From positions 14,593,479 to 14,657,478 of the forward strand of contig NC_133117.1 of assembly GCF_022965805.1 (NCBI RefSeq): a DNA stretch of 64,000 nucleotides. Direction: 5' to 3'. Origin of the DNA: Primulina eburnea. Taxonomy: Eukaryota; Streptophyta; Magnoliopsida; Lamiales; Gesneriaceae. Positions 24,101-37,451 of the stretch are shown in pieces. The notes under the pieces are model-generated. The model ran no database searches. It was given only the letters and a program-made list of their open reading frames with translations, and was not told the origin of the DNA. Each line of letters starts with the position of its first letter. Positions within the stretch are counted from its first letter, which is position 1. Both the position numbers and the translations under genes were made by a program.

Positions 24101-24162
<62 letters not shown>
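24101..24162. repeat. (AT)31 microsatellite
   Basis: Uninterrupted AT dinucleotides directly after the third 92-bp unit. Confidence 0.95.
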
Positions 24163-24164
<2 letters not shown>

Positions 24165-25699
24165 CACAATAAATATTTGACAACATTTATAAGTTTTGGT
24201 ATATAGTATATACTTGTAAGATAATAATATATAACATAATATAAATATGATTATTTAATATATATTGGAACCATTTTATTAAATGGATTTCAATAATGTT
24301 CATTAATGTTAACTTTATTAAAATACCAAGTGGATCCTTTAATCTTAACTACTTAAATTAAAATTTGAATAATTAAAATTTACCAATTCAAACAATTAAA
24401 AGAAAAAAAAAACAAAAACAAATTGTAGTAAATTTGTAATTACCTTAGCTTCCATGTGGATACGATATCGGACTCACCGAATTATACTATTTGTGGACAA
24501 CCTACTTTTGGGAGTGCAACAATCAAAGTCGCAACAGGAGGCTAGGGTTAAATCTCCTACTTAAATAAAACATACTTGACCTTATTACCATAATGTAATA
24601 ATTGGGATTTTACTCCAACAGTTTAAACGTTTAAATTTTTGCAAACTTTGTTCGTAGTTGTTTTACTTCAAATATTTTTAGACGTACAATTTATCTTTAT
24701 CACAATTTGAAAGATTATTATTTATTTAAGCAAATTTTTATTTTTCCACAAATTTCAATTAGTTGAAAAAAATGGTACGTTACACCTTCTATATCTAGGA
24801 TATTTCCGTTGTCAAATCTCTCATGCAATGTTATCAACATTCGATAAGGTTTGATAAGATGATATAAGTCATCTATCCATCCATGTGTTTCTAGAACATT
24901 CTAGGACTCTCCTTAGGTAATTTGACAAATTAGAAAATCTATTGATCAATGTTTGATTAAGAATCTCCAAGTTTATTAATCAAACATCCATAATAGACGA
25001 TCAGACATCACCGTCGCGACGAGAGTAAAAAAAAACTCGTTATTATAATGCAAAGTGAAAATTTAGAAAATCAATTTTTCAGTGATTCATTTTTTGTTGT
25101 TGCCAATTGTTGAACTACTTCACAAAATTTAGGCAGTTGCACTCTCATCATAAATTTAGCACTCAAGGTAAATCTTATAACTTGCAAATATAGAATCCAC
25201 TTATAAACAGATTTTATAAGCCATCTGTTTGATCTCTATCAAACTAAATCATCAAATTCAACTCTTTAAATTTGACTATATCAATAGAAACACATAAATC
25301 AATGTGATTCGAGACAACAATTGTCCCTATTCAGGCTTACCTTGTTAGCCCATTGCGTTCATTAAACCCTTGATCACAAGAATGTTCTTGAACCTATCAA
25401 ATCATGGTAAGAGTCAAAATACAACACTAGTATACATAACCTCTATGTTGTCCTAGGTCAAAAGACTAACGATGTACAACCAAAAAAATTAATCTACTCT
25501 ATAAGTGATAACCACTTGGAAAGAACGATGAATATTTGTTCAACAACTCGTCATATGATCACCCACATCTATGATTAAACATCTCCATTCTCTTACCAAT
25601 AAAACGTGGCGTTTAACATCACAAATGTTAGTCTCGAACTCGAGCGATTTTAATCATTTCAGACGGCTGAATCGAATAAAAACGAGTTTAGAATATACG

Positions 25700-27747
25700 T
25701 GTAAAGGCCCGAAAATTCGTGCTTGAAAATTTGCGGAAAAATTAAAAATTTTCTTTTAAGCTAAACGGAGAATCAAATTCATAAAATAAACTGTTAAATA
25801 ATGTTTAATGTTTAAAAATAGCAGCGGAAGAATTTAATGTTTGCAAAGTAACAATTTAAAATAATTCAACAAGAGATAAAATGTTTGACCATAAAAATCG
25901 TAAGTGTTGAAAATGAGGTCCTCGGGTTCCACTACTGCCGACTCGAGCTGGCTCACTGGTCCCCGCCCTCGGTCCTGACATCATCAGTACCTACAACAAT
26001 CAAGTCTAGTGAGTCTAAAGACTCAGCATGCATATATCGTAAATAACAAGTAAATAACATAGTAAAATTTGCATGGGATAAGATGTCGTATCAGGAGTCA
26101 TAAAATGAAAATACTTCGACATAAACAATTATAATACGTGCATAACTAAACTGAACATCGTAGTAAAAATGGTTGCTCCATCGAGCCCTGTCATAAATAT
26201 CAAGTAATAATTTTCTGGTGAGATTATGGTATCCGCAAGTGGCCACTGCACTAATATAAACTGCAAAATGACCGGTGACCGGCGACCGGACCGATAAATG
26301 GCGATCGGATTTAAATATGCTCGTCTGATCAGACAAAATGCCACAGTATACTAGGTGGTACAAACTGAAACTGACCGGTAACTGGCGACCGGATTTACAT
26401 AGTCTCCCATGATAGTGCTACGGCCACAAGCAATATCGCATAAATCTCAAAAATGAACATTTTAAATTTCTATGCACGTAATATAATTAAATGTCATCAT
26501 CAAATCTGAAAAATTTCAATCTCCTGTATTAAAATCATTTACTTGCGATAATTTAAAAATATCTATATGACTTGATTGAAGAGTCAAAGGAGATATAAAC
26601 ATTCCTTGGTTTGTTTTGACAGAAAACAAACAAAATAACGACGCGGCGCGGCGGAGACGAAGTGCTCTTCTCTTCCTCACTTAATTCCTTTAAATTAAGC
26701 ATTCACCATAATTATTATAATAGCGTAAAAATCGTAAACGTGATGCATGAACATTTAAAAATATTATGATTCCTGCTCAGGGCGCTGCTAGGACTAAAAT
26801 ATCACTCTGGGTGCAAATTTACCATTTTGCCCCTGGAAACCCGAAAATTACCATTTTACCCCTGGACCTCTAAAATTGACCCGAAGCTTACCAAACTCCT
26901 TAAAATATCCCAAAACATTTTTATAAGTATTCCTAGTCGTAAACTCGAGCCCAAAAACCAACTTAGTCTATTTGTTTTAAAAACTTGGACTGGGGTCCCG
27001 GTTTTAACCCGAATCGAACCGAAACTTAACCAAATTTTCTCCAACTTATACTATACCTTAAAAAAACTTTAATAAATCCTAAAACACTATCATTAGACCC
27101 CTAAACCCACGGCTAAAATTTCCCAAAATTCCGAAACTCTCGGTCCTCTCTTTTCTAGCCACCTCACACACACCTTTCCCTCACAAACTCACACCTCACG
27201 CTAATCCTTCGCCCCAGCCATGAACCCACCTATTGTAGGCCTAAAACAGACACCAAGGAACAGCCCTGAACCAATATCACCAGCCCCATGCACACGACTG
27301 GCCCCTAAGAACCGAGACCCACCAAAAAGCTCCTACCGAACCAATTCGCTTCTCCTTAATTGGATCGCTTGTTCCCTGCTTTTCATCATGGCTCGAGCCA
27401 TTCTATACACTGACTCAGATCCAAAAGGGTCTGGTCCAGGGCTGGAGAGGGCCCTCGCACGGCTGGTGAGAAAGAAACAAAGGACCGAAACCACTACACT
27501 AAAACACCCGATCTGCACACCCCTCTCGATCTCACTCAAACCCGATCACCTCACACTCCAGCACCTACACCTCACACTCCTGGTCTGTAAGGGCCCCTGA
27601 CCACCTAATACAGCAGTCCCCTTGCAACAATATATCATAAAACGTGAGGGGGAAACAGGTTCTTTGTACAGAAACGTGATAACCCAAGGAAACAATGGTT
27701 TTACATGCATGAACAAGAAACTATCGGCCAAGACAGCACATCAGCGT

Positions 27748-27826
<79 letters not shown>

Positions 27827-28738
27827 CGTGTATGCAGAGCAAGGAAGATACCTAGCGTGCCTTAGATGAATTCCACGCAAGAACGGCGAAGAGATGGGCA
27901 ACGGGGAAGCACCGGAGAATTTTGTTGCAAGAAAATGCTTAACCGAAGGCTTGCTGCTATGGAGGCTCTGAAACCGAGGGCGAGAGGTTCTGAATGGGGG
28001 TGTCGGCTATGTTGGGATTAGGTTTAGGGTTAATGGTGCTTAAGGGCTTAATTATATAGATAACAAAATAGTTTATGGGCCTAAATTGTTTAATTAAAAG
28101 ATTAAAAGATAATTAAGCCCTATAAACTCAAAAGTAGGCCCATTAAGCTCAAACCCGCTCTCGAAAAATATTACGAGTTGGAAAGATTTTGAAAATATTA
28201 GCCGAACCCTTAAAAAGTCCCCCGACTCGCTAAAATTTACGTACCTTTAAAAATAAAATCTCGCGGGTAAAAATACCCTAATAAAATCCTATTTTAGAAA
28301 AATACACTTAAAATGCTCTAAATTAATTTATAAAAATTAATCGTGTAATTAAGATAATTTTCTGAAAATTCCCCGGTCTCCGTTCCTCGATCGAACGTGA
28401 AATGCACCTAGAAATCCTAATGCATGAACTTTTAAAATTTTAAGAACTAAATTCTATCATGCATGAATTATGCATAAAATGCATAAAATAATTAAACATA
28501 ATTTAATGAAATGAACATGCTAAATTACCACTTCTTAAATGAATCTTTATTAACTTATTTCAATACTCCATCTCCAGTCCGGTCTCACTTATTTAACTAA
28601 AAAGATAACAATTAAACTACTGTGTAAAATAAATAAATTTAAAGAAAAGAATTTAAATACTCATGCAATGAAAATCATTTTAATTTAAATACTAAAATTA
28701 TGCATGACTTATACGTAGTCTGATTTACGGGTTCTACA
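25700..28738 (-). repeat. LARD-C 3' LTR (left copy)
   Basis: 3039 bp; in element orientation it starts TGTAGAACCCG and ends CCTTTACA. It holds an (AT)36 array at 27751-27822 and ACCGGTAACTGGCGACCGG-type repeats near 26268-26390. Confidence 0.9.
27751..27822. repeat. (AT)36 array in the left LARD-C LTR
   Basis: 72 bp of pure AT. The same position in the other LTR (33491-33502) has only six repeats, so the array changed length after insertion or during replication. Confidence 0.95.
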
Positions 28739-28752
28739 ATCCTTCCCCCCTT
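28739..28752 (-). other. Polypurine tract of LARD-C
   Basis: Reads AAGGGGGGAAGGAT on the minus strand, next to the 3' LTR start TGTAGAACCC; identical to the LARD-1 tract. Confidence 0.8.
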
Positions 28753-31446
28753 AAAAGAAATTTCGTCCTCGAAATTCGCTTATCCTTGATAAACAAAAAG
28801 TTTAGACTTTTAATTCTAGAATCCTAATAATCCACGCTTCCGATGCGCTACTCTGATAAGATAAATATTAAGCTGTCCTTACGTCTTCTCAATCCTAAAT
28901 AAATTTGTCTACCAAAGTCCTCGTTTGTGAATCGCAACTTAAAACAACTTATGGTGACTTAGTTCTATTCAACTATAGCCCCGAATTTTGACTTACCTCA
29001 CAATTCCTCTTTCTAGAAATGGATGTCCGAACTTATCGCACCTTGCTTTTCTTATACTATACTCGTAATATTCATCGACTTATTATATTAGCATTTATGC
29101 GGTTCGACTTAAGAAACCTTTGTACCAAAATTTACTGATCGACTACTATTCTCAGTAGAACGCTTAAAGGTTACACCTTATTTCAACCTCATAGTAGTAT
29201 TAGCCTAAAATCCTTGAATCGAATCTTTATCTTACGGCACTAAACTTACGTAACTTATTATTTACAAGTGCATCCCGGATGTGAAATTGTTGTAAATCTT
29301 AAACCTCGAATAAAGTTAATCCATAAAACTCAATTATACAACATCGACCTTTTACCTTAATAATAACACTTCTAGCATCAATTACCTGCTCAAACTATCA
29401 TCTTCCCAATTACAATCTAGTTGAGGCCTAGGACTTTGAACTTCCTCATTGGAACAAGTGTCGCATTCTTATGTATCTTTAATGCTTACTTAATTCTAGC
29501 ATATAAACTTATTAAGTTAGCCCAGGGTAGCATTAGACTAACTTTAATAAATCAATTTCACTTATAAACCACAGAACTCTAGAATCCCCATATCAAGCTT
29601 TTAGATTCCTTACTTGATAAAAATCTTAATAATTCCTCAATTGATAAATTATATTGAACACAACTAATTCCCTTTTGTTTTTATTTCACTCAAAATTTCG
29701 GTGTGAACAAATATCCCATAAATTTTAAATTCAAACTTACCTAATCTAAATAGCTTTGAATAAAATAATTCCAATACACATATCCGTTTAGTCCCAAGTT
29801 TGTTAATGACTTCCAAAATTTCTCAAGACAAGGTGTCCACCTCACCCCTTACGTGCGTCTACCAATTAAACTAACCATCATCATACCCAACTTTCCTAAA
29901 AAATTTTAAATTCTCACAAGGTATAATCTTAACTGTTATGATCATGACTAAAACTTGTGACACATCAAACTGATGTTCCCAAAAATTTACTAACTCAATG
30001 TTTATCCTTATAACTTAACTAACCGATCAAATTTTCCTTACATCGTCGTCACTTTAAATTCTTAATTTGCCACAACATTATTTCACTAACGCTTAAATTT
30101 TCACGCCTAAGATTGATTCATCCTACAATTTCCTTGGTTACCATTCATTATAACATTATAATCCAAATATCTAAATATTCTATATTTTGTTCGAGCCTAA
30201 ATAACCGAAAATTCCTACCATTTAAACCGTTCAATTCTCACTTACTACTAAATAAGTTCTCAAATTTATTAAAATTGTAAAATTAATTCTTACTTTCCTC
30301 GAATATCATCCAACTTTTCCCTAAATCTCGAAATTCCACAATTACCCATTAGTCTTCAGTATTCCCAATTTCATTTTATAGATTTCCCGCATCATAGAGT
30401 TCAATAGCCTTAAGTTTATTAAACCCAAAATTAATTCTCATAACACGTCTTACATTCTTATAAATACTTAAAATTCCAATTCCTCAAAAGTTCGCATTTA
30501 ATCCTTAAAATTTTGAAACTTGCAATATGACCCTTACAATTCTCCAAATTTACATTTTGACCCTACAACTCTTCGAAATTTGCATCATTGTCCCCATAAA
30601 AATTTCCATCTTTACCTCATTAAACTTTTAAATTCTCGAACTCAAAATTAAATCCCAAAATTTAGTAAATTCGAAAATAGTCCCTTAGAAATTTTATTTT
30701 TGAACTTAGGTCCTCAAATCATTGGTTATTACAATTAGGTCCTTAAAATTCTCAACTCCTGCAATTCAATCCTCAAATCCAACTATGTAGAGCATGCATC
30801 CTAAACAAATTCTCATAATTAATCTTACATTTCCATAGATACTTAAAATCCTCAAATTGTACATTTATAATCCTACAGATTGTTGTAGTTTTCGAATCGC
30901 TATTGCTTATATGAAATCCTCAAAAATTTACTCGACTAGCAACCAAGAACCATCAATAATTTCTTACAAATTCTACAAGTCCCGAAAACATTCATAATTT
31001 TTAAGTTTAACTTATGGCCCATACGTAGAACATCAGTACTACTAACCCAAAAATTAATATAGTCAAATAATTTAAGACCTCTCCTAATGCCCAATAGCAA
31101 AATTCTTATTTATGTCCGGTGGGGTGGAGGTGCATTTCCCTCCTACCTCTGATGCTCACCGTCCTCATGACGGCGCTCATCATCCCTCGTGTGCTCAACA
31201 AGGCGTCTAGGAGGCATACTGTTCCATACATAACCCAAACGTAACCAACATGCATAATTCCATAATTTACTTTAAATAAACACTGAAATAATTAAAGAAT
31301 CTGAATGTAAAACATTTCAAGGAAGCATGCTGTCAAAATAATTCATGCTTTAAATAAAATGCTGAAATGTAAAACTTACAGACCGAAGGCGTGGCTTCGT
31401 GAGCTTCTCGTGGTCAGTAGTAGTGTAACCCTTTACAAGAACATAG

Positions 31447-31457
31447 GCTCTGATACC
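31447..31457 (-). other. Primer binding site of LARD-C
   Basis: Reads GGTATCAGAGC on the minus strand. It abuts the LTR with its first T missing, because the LTR end there is deleted. Confidence 0.75.
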
Positions 31458-34418
31458 TTCGTGCTTGAAAATTTGCGGAAAAATTAAAAAAAAATTTTAA
31501 GCTAAACGGAGAATCAAATTCATAAAATAAACTGTTAAATAATGTTTAATGTTTAAAAATAGCAGCGGAAGAATTTAATGTTTGCAAAGTAACAATTTAA
31601 AATAATTCAACAAGAGATAAAATGTTTGAGCATAAAAATCGTAAGTGCTGAAAATGAGGTCCTCGGGTTCCACTACTGCTGACTCGAGCTGGCTCACTGG
31701 TCCCCGCCCTCGGTCATGACATCATCAGTATCTACAACAATCAAGTCTAGTGAGTCTAAAGACTCAGCATGCATATATCGTAAATAACAAGTAAATAATA
31801 TAGTAAAATTTGCATGGGATAAGATGTCGTATCAGGAGTCATAAAGTGAAAATACTTCGCCATAAACAATTATAATACGTGCATAACTAAACTGAACATC
31901 GTAGTAAAAATGGTTGCTCCATCGAGCCCTGTCATAAATATCAAGTAATAATTTTCTGGTGAGATTATGGTATCCGCAAGTGGCCACTGCACTAATATAA
32001 ACTGCAAAATGACTGGTGACCGGCGACCGGACCGATAACTGGCGATCGGATTTAAATATGCTCGTCTGATCAGACAAAATGCCACAGTATACTGGGGGGT
32101 ACAAACTGAAACTGACCGGTAACTGGCGACCGGATTTACAAAGTCTCCCATGATAGTGCTACGGCCACAAACAATATCGCATAAATCTAAAAAATGAACA
32201 TTTTAAATTTCTATGCACGTAATATAATTAAATGGCATCATCAAATCTGAAAAATTTCAATCTCCTGTATTAAAATCATTTACTTGCGATAATTTAAAAA
32301 TATCTATATACTTGATTGAAGAGTCAAAGGAGATATAAACATGCCTTGGTTTGTTTTGACAGAAAACAAACAAAATAACGACGCGGCGCGGCGGAGACGA
32401 AGTGCTCTTCTCTTCCTCACTTAATTCTTTTAAATTAAGCATGCACCATAATTATTATAATAGCGTAAAAATCATAAACGTGATGCATGAACATTTAAAA
32501 ATATTATGATTCGTGCTCAGGGCGCTGCTAGGACTAAAATCTCACTCCGGGTGCAAAATTACCATTTTGCCCCTGGAAACCCGAAAATTACCATATTACC
32601 CCTGGACCTCTAAAATTGACCCGAAGCTTACCAAACTATTTAAAATATCCCAAAACATTTTTATAAGTATTCCTAGTCGTAAACTCGAGCCCAAAAACCA
32701 ACTTAGTCTATTTGTTTTAAAAACTTAGACCGGGGTCCCGGTTTTAACCCGAATCGAACCGAAACTTAACCAAATTTTCTCCAACTTATACTATACCTTA
32801 AAAAAACTTTAATAAATCCTAAAACACTATCATTAGACCCCTAAACCCACGGCTAAAATTTCCCAAAATTCCGAAACTCTCGGTCCTCTCTTTTCTAGCC
32901 ACCTCACACACACCTTTCCCTCACAAACTCACACCTCACGCTAATCCTTCGCCCAAGCCATGAACCCACCTACTGTAGGCCTAAACCAGACACCAAGGAA
33001 CAGCCCTGAACTAACATCACCAGCCCCATGCACACGACTGGCCCCTAAGAACCGAGACCCACCAAAAAGCTCCTACCGAACCAATTCGCTTCTCCTTAAT
33101 TGGATCGCTTGTTCCCTGCTTTTCATCATGGCTCGAGCCATTCTATACACTGACTCAGATCCAAAAGGGTCTGGTCCAGGGCTGGAGAGGGCCCTCGCAC
33201 GGCTGGTGAGAAAGAAACAAATGACCGAAACCACTACACTAAAACACCCGATCTGCACACCCCTCTCGATCTCACCCAAACCCGATCACCTCACACTCCA
33301 GCACCTACACCTCACACTCCTGGTCTGTAAGGGCCCCTGACCACCTAATACAGCAGTCCCCTTGCAACAATATATCATAAAACGTGAGGGGGAAACAGGT
33401 TCTTTGTACAGAAACGTGATAACCCAAGGAAACAATGGTTTTACATGCATGAACAAGAAACTATCGGCCAAGACAGCACATCAGCGTAAAATATATATAT
33501 ATACAGCGTGTATGCCGAGCAAGGAAGATACCTAGCGTGCCTTAGATGAATTCCACGCAAGAACGGCGAAGAGATGGGCAACGGGGAAGCACCGGAGAAT
33601 TTTGTTGCAAGAAAATGCTTAACCGAAGGCTTGCTGCTATGGAGGCTCTGAAACCGAGGGCGAGAGGTTCTGAATGGGGGTGTCAGCTATGTTGGGATTA
33701 GGTTTAGGGTTAATGGTGCTTAAAGGCTTAATTATATAGATAACAAAATAGTTTATGGGCCTAAATTGTTTAATTAAAATATTAAAAGATAATTAAGCCC
33801 TATAAACTCAAAAGTAGGCCCATTAAGCTCAAACCCGCTCCCGAAAAATATTACGAGTTGGAAAGATTTTGAAAATATTAGCCGAACCCTTAAAAAGTCC
33901 CCTGATTCGCTAAAATTTACGTACCTTTAAAAATAAAATCTCGAGGGTAAAAATACCCTAATAAAATCCTATTTTAGAAAAATACACTTAAAATGCTCTA
34001 AATTAATTTATAAAAATTAATCGTGTAATTAAGATAATTTTCTGAAAATTCCCCGGTCTCCGTTCCTCGATCGAACGTGAAATGCACCTAGAAATCCTAA
34101 TGCATGAACTTTTAAAATTTTAAGAACTAAATTCTATCATGCATGAATTATGCATAAAATGCATAAAATAATTAAACATAATTTAATGAAATGAACATGC
34201 TAAATTACCACTTCTTAAATGAATCTTTATTAACTTATTTCAATACTCCATCTCCACTCCGGCCTCACTTATTTAACTAAAAAGATAACAATTAAACTAT
34301 TGTGTAAAATAAATAAATTTAAATAAAAGAATTTAAATACTCAAGCAATAAAAATCATTTTAATTTAAATACTAAAATTATGCATGACTTATACGTAGTC
34401 TGATTTACGGGTTCTACA
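31458..34418 (-). repeat. LARD-C 5' LTR (right copy)
   Basis: 2961 bp. The terminal about 17 bp (TGTAAAGGCCCGAAAA on the plus strand, at 25700) are absent at the primer-site junction. The other difference from the left LTR is mainly the short AT array. Confidence 0.88.
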
Positions 34419-34423
34419 ATACG

Positions 34424-36480
34424 ACAACTTAAATGTGTTTAATAATCGACTTGACATATACGATTTCATTGTGCCATAGTACATTCAAGGTTTTTATCTA
34501 TGCAGTTTGTATGAGTACATATATATATAAATCAAATACCATAATTTTTTAAACATAAAATCTTATTAAAAATAAAGATTGTTTCTTACATAAGAGTCAA
34601 TAAAGTTCAACCACAAATTGACTTGATGGCTCTAACATTCCTAAAGTCCATGAATTCACCAACCTGGTCGGGAGAAGGCCTTGGCTTCCTGGGCTTTGGT
34701 TTCAAGAAGTTAAAAGATCAGGTCTATCCTCTAGAAAGGACCTCGGCAGACTTCTTTATTGTAGATTAGGTCATTGATGTCATCTCTCTTGGGCATATAA
34801 TTTTTATTTTTTTATATTTTGTAAGGAGCGATTTTAACTACAATAGAATATACTTTTGGTTTTGCCTTTTTGTTTGTCTTAGTGAAGTAATCTCGTATCA
34901 ATAATGAGGTCGCTCGAGATCGAGGAGCTTGCATTGGCCTAATTCAAGAATGAGGTTGGACGAATCAATGCATTCATCCAAAATCATGAAAATTAATTAT
35001 TAATCAGCCTAATCATTCATAAACAATATCATAAAGATTAATAACAAGACTGGCCTCATTCATAACAATCTCGTAAAGATTAATGAGTAAAAACCATTTT
35101 GATGCACAAACTATTAATAAATTTTAAAATAGGTAAATGAATTATTGGAAATTGCTTATGGTTACACGATTCAACTAAAAACTCGATTTTATCATTTACT
35201 AAATTGTTTTTAAGTCCAATTATTATTGCTAGATTCAACTATAAACACATTTCTATTTGAAGGTTATTTTAGCAAATTTATATTTATATAAAAAATGTAT
35301 ACTCGATATAATATATTTAAAAATATTTATCAAGATATAATGAACTTATATTTTTCCTCTATGTAAATTATAGTACTATAATATTATTAACTCAATAAAT
35401 AAATCATATACAATTTATTTTATTTAATTTTAAATTAAAGTTCAAGTCCAAAACCAAGAAACTGTGCTCTGAACACCACGCACATTCAATTTTCTTTCCC
35501 ACAAGATTTTTTTTATCTTATATTCTACAAATTTTATTTAACACTTTTACTAATTCTTAACTGATCAATATCAGAGGGAAAAAAAAACTGATCCATATCA
35601 GCTTTTATAAAACAAAAATGTTTTAATAAAGTTTGCTTTGACAGTCCAAAAATAGTGCATTTGGGTTGTGTAGATAAATATTTTTTTTATTATATTTTTT
35701 TTAACATATTAAAATATATTTCAATGATTATATATGATTTATTTTTTTATTTATGAAAAATAGTGCATTTGGGTTGTGTAGATAAATATTTTTTTTATTA
35801 TATTTTTTTTAACATATTAAAATATATTTCAATGATTATTTATGATTTATTTTTTATTTGTGATTTTAAATGTATAACATTATATTATTATATAGATAGG
35901 GAAATATTTTATCTATATATATATATATATATATATGTATGCAATGACCTACTGAAATATACATATTTACAAAAACAAAAATTATGTTTTAGAACAAAAA
36001 ATTATCAAGGTTATATACGATATCAAATTACAAATATGAGTGATTGTATGTTTGTGATTGATCGGAGCATAAAGAAATTAAACAAGATTACAACAATAAC
36101 ATATATTCATATTAAGACGCAAAATCAAGAAACATCCAATCTAAACTGGAATTTGGGGTTTTGTTTTGTTGTTGAAGAAAATAGAAAATAGAATAATACA
36201 AAAATCTGCTAAAAATAAATGTGTTCACTCACCGTTTTCACCTACGAGATGCCGGCGTTTATGTACGCTACTCGTGTGTAGAGAAAGACGATTTGAGGTG
36301 AACAAACACATCAAATATAATAAATTAATAAAGAACAAAGGGCTTTTTGAGTATTGACCATTTTATTTATCATTTTATTATCCAACTCAAAATAATACCT
36401 AACATATATATTATCCAATATAAAATAATTATCTACAGCTTTAACTTTTATAATTCTTGCCTAATTTCCTTAATTAGATT
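34424..36480. other. AT-rich spacer with a 108-bp tandem duplication
   Basis: No gene is supportable. Poly-A/T tracts are common. The open frame at 35763-36191 is low-complexity with a Tyr-Ile run from an AT array near 35916-35936. The only distinct structure is the duplication at about 35650-35865. Confidence 0.55.
35650..35865. repeat. Two-copy tandem duplication, period 108 bp
   Basis: TAGTGCATTTGGGTTGTG occurs at 35653 and 35761, followed by nearly identical AT-rich sequence. The copies differ at a few bases (for example TATATATGA against TATTTATGA). Confidence 0.9.
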
Positions 36481-36983
36481 TAGGGATGTAAACGAATCAA
36501 ACCGTTTGTGAGCTATTCGAAGTTCGATTCGATAAAAACTCGTTTGATCTCGTTTAATGATGCTTGTTAAGATAAACAAACCAAACTCAAGCTTTGCAGT
36601 ATTCGGCTCGTTAGCTCGTGAACATGTTCGTCGGTAAGTTAATGAGTAATCTTTTAGATGAAAAAATAATAGTTTTGATATTTGATTTATTGATTTTGCA
36701 TATTATTTATGAAATATATAGAAAAATCTATTAAATTTATTTAAAACTTTTAATAAGAATAATATATTTTTCTTTAAATATAAAATTTATTTTTTAATTA
36801 ATTTAATGAAAATTTAAATGTATAATTCATATTTATTAAGCTTGTTTAGGCTCGATAAAGACTTGAATAAGCTCGTGAACCATGCATATATTCGTTAAAT
36901 AAAGCTCGAGCTCGGCTCGATTATAAACGAACCAAACTCAAACATTCAAGAGTTTGGCTCGACTCGATTCGATTACATCCCTA
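36481..36983. mobile_element. MITE-like element with terminal inverted repeats
   Basis: Left end TAGGGATGTAAACGAATC; right end, reverse complemented, TAGGGATGTAATCGAATCG. The interior is rich in GCTCG/CGAGC motifs and has no coding frame. The flanks do not show a clean target duplication, so it is probably old. Superfamily not assigned. Confidence 0.65.
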
Positions 36984-37451
36984 ATTATACCATCCATTAA
37001 ACACAACGGTGCCATTAAGAGCCCGTTTGGTATCAAAAGTTTTTTCATTAAAAAAGTGTTTTTTTAAGTTGGCTTTTAAAAGTGCTTTTTTAAGTAAAAG
37101 TTGTGTTAATATTGTGTTTGGATGAATAGATAAAAAGTACTTTTTAAATTAATAAATGTTTTTGGATACATATCATTAAAGTGCTTTTTTAACTCATTAA
37201 TTTATATATATTTTATAACGGATTTCTAAACAAGTGTGATGTATAAATATAAATCCATACCAAAACAATAAAATATTGAAATCTTAAAAATCATACAAAC
37301 AATTGTTAATAACAATGGTTAATGTTTACATTCTACTTTAATTTATTTAAATAAAAACTAATAGTTCAATGCCGACTTTGTATTGGCAGTGATTTCTAAT
37401 GTCATCTCTCAATTCTTTCATTTCCGTAATATTTTCTTGTGTTGGCTCTTA

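Larger units (their letters stand above)
23501..25694. other. AT-rich spacer, probably old unclassified repeat DNA
   Basis: No coding region is supportable. CTATAAATAGGGG near 23516 resembles an LTR promoter. Tandem about 92-bp units lie at 23889-24100, then a long AT array. TGGATACGATATCGGACTC near 24458 and the 25300-25690 stretch look like retrotransposon leader or LTR remnants, but I cannot assign a family. It ends in atacg (25695-25699), the LARD-C target. Confidence 0.45.
28739..31457 (-). other. LARD-C internal domain, non-coding, with relic gag start
   Basis: 2719 bp between the purine tract (28739-28752) and the primer site. On the minus strand an ATG at 31217-31215 opens 24 codons beginning MPPRRLVEHTRDDE and stops at 31145-31143; a proline-rich stretch follows. 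LARD-1 has the same start with an earlier stop. No other open frame is notable. Conservation with LARD-1 runs through the whole interior. Confidence 0.75.
25700..34418 (-). mobile_element. LARD-C: non-autonomous long-LTR retrotransposon, complete, minus strand
   Basis: It is flanked by the perfect 5-bp duplication atacg (25695-25699 and 34419-34423). In element orientation the 5' LTR is 34418-31458 and the 3' LTR 28738-25700, about 3 kb each, around a 2719-bp non-coding interior. About 55 substitutions between LTRs (roughly 2%) by eye, plus an AT-array length difference, make it older than elements A, B, D and E. The interior closely matches LARD-1, the LTRs only in part. It has no long coding frame of its own. 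Confidence 0.92.

Noticed and set aside
27220..27600. 126-codon frame conserved at 32960-33340
   Set aside because: Both copies lie in the LARD-C LTRs and run against the element's direction; similarity follows from LTR identity and no domain is seen.
34619..34800. Possible coding fragment
   Set aside because: Frames on both strands are interrupted and nothing recognisable appears.
35763..36191. 142-codon open frame
   Set aside because: Low-complexity and AT-driven; part of a tandem duplication, no domain.
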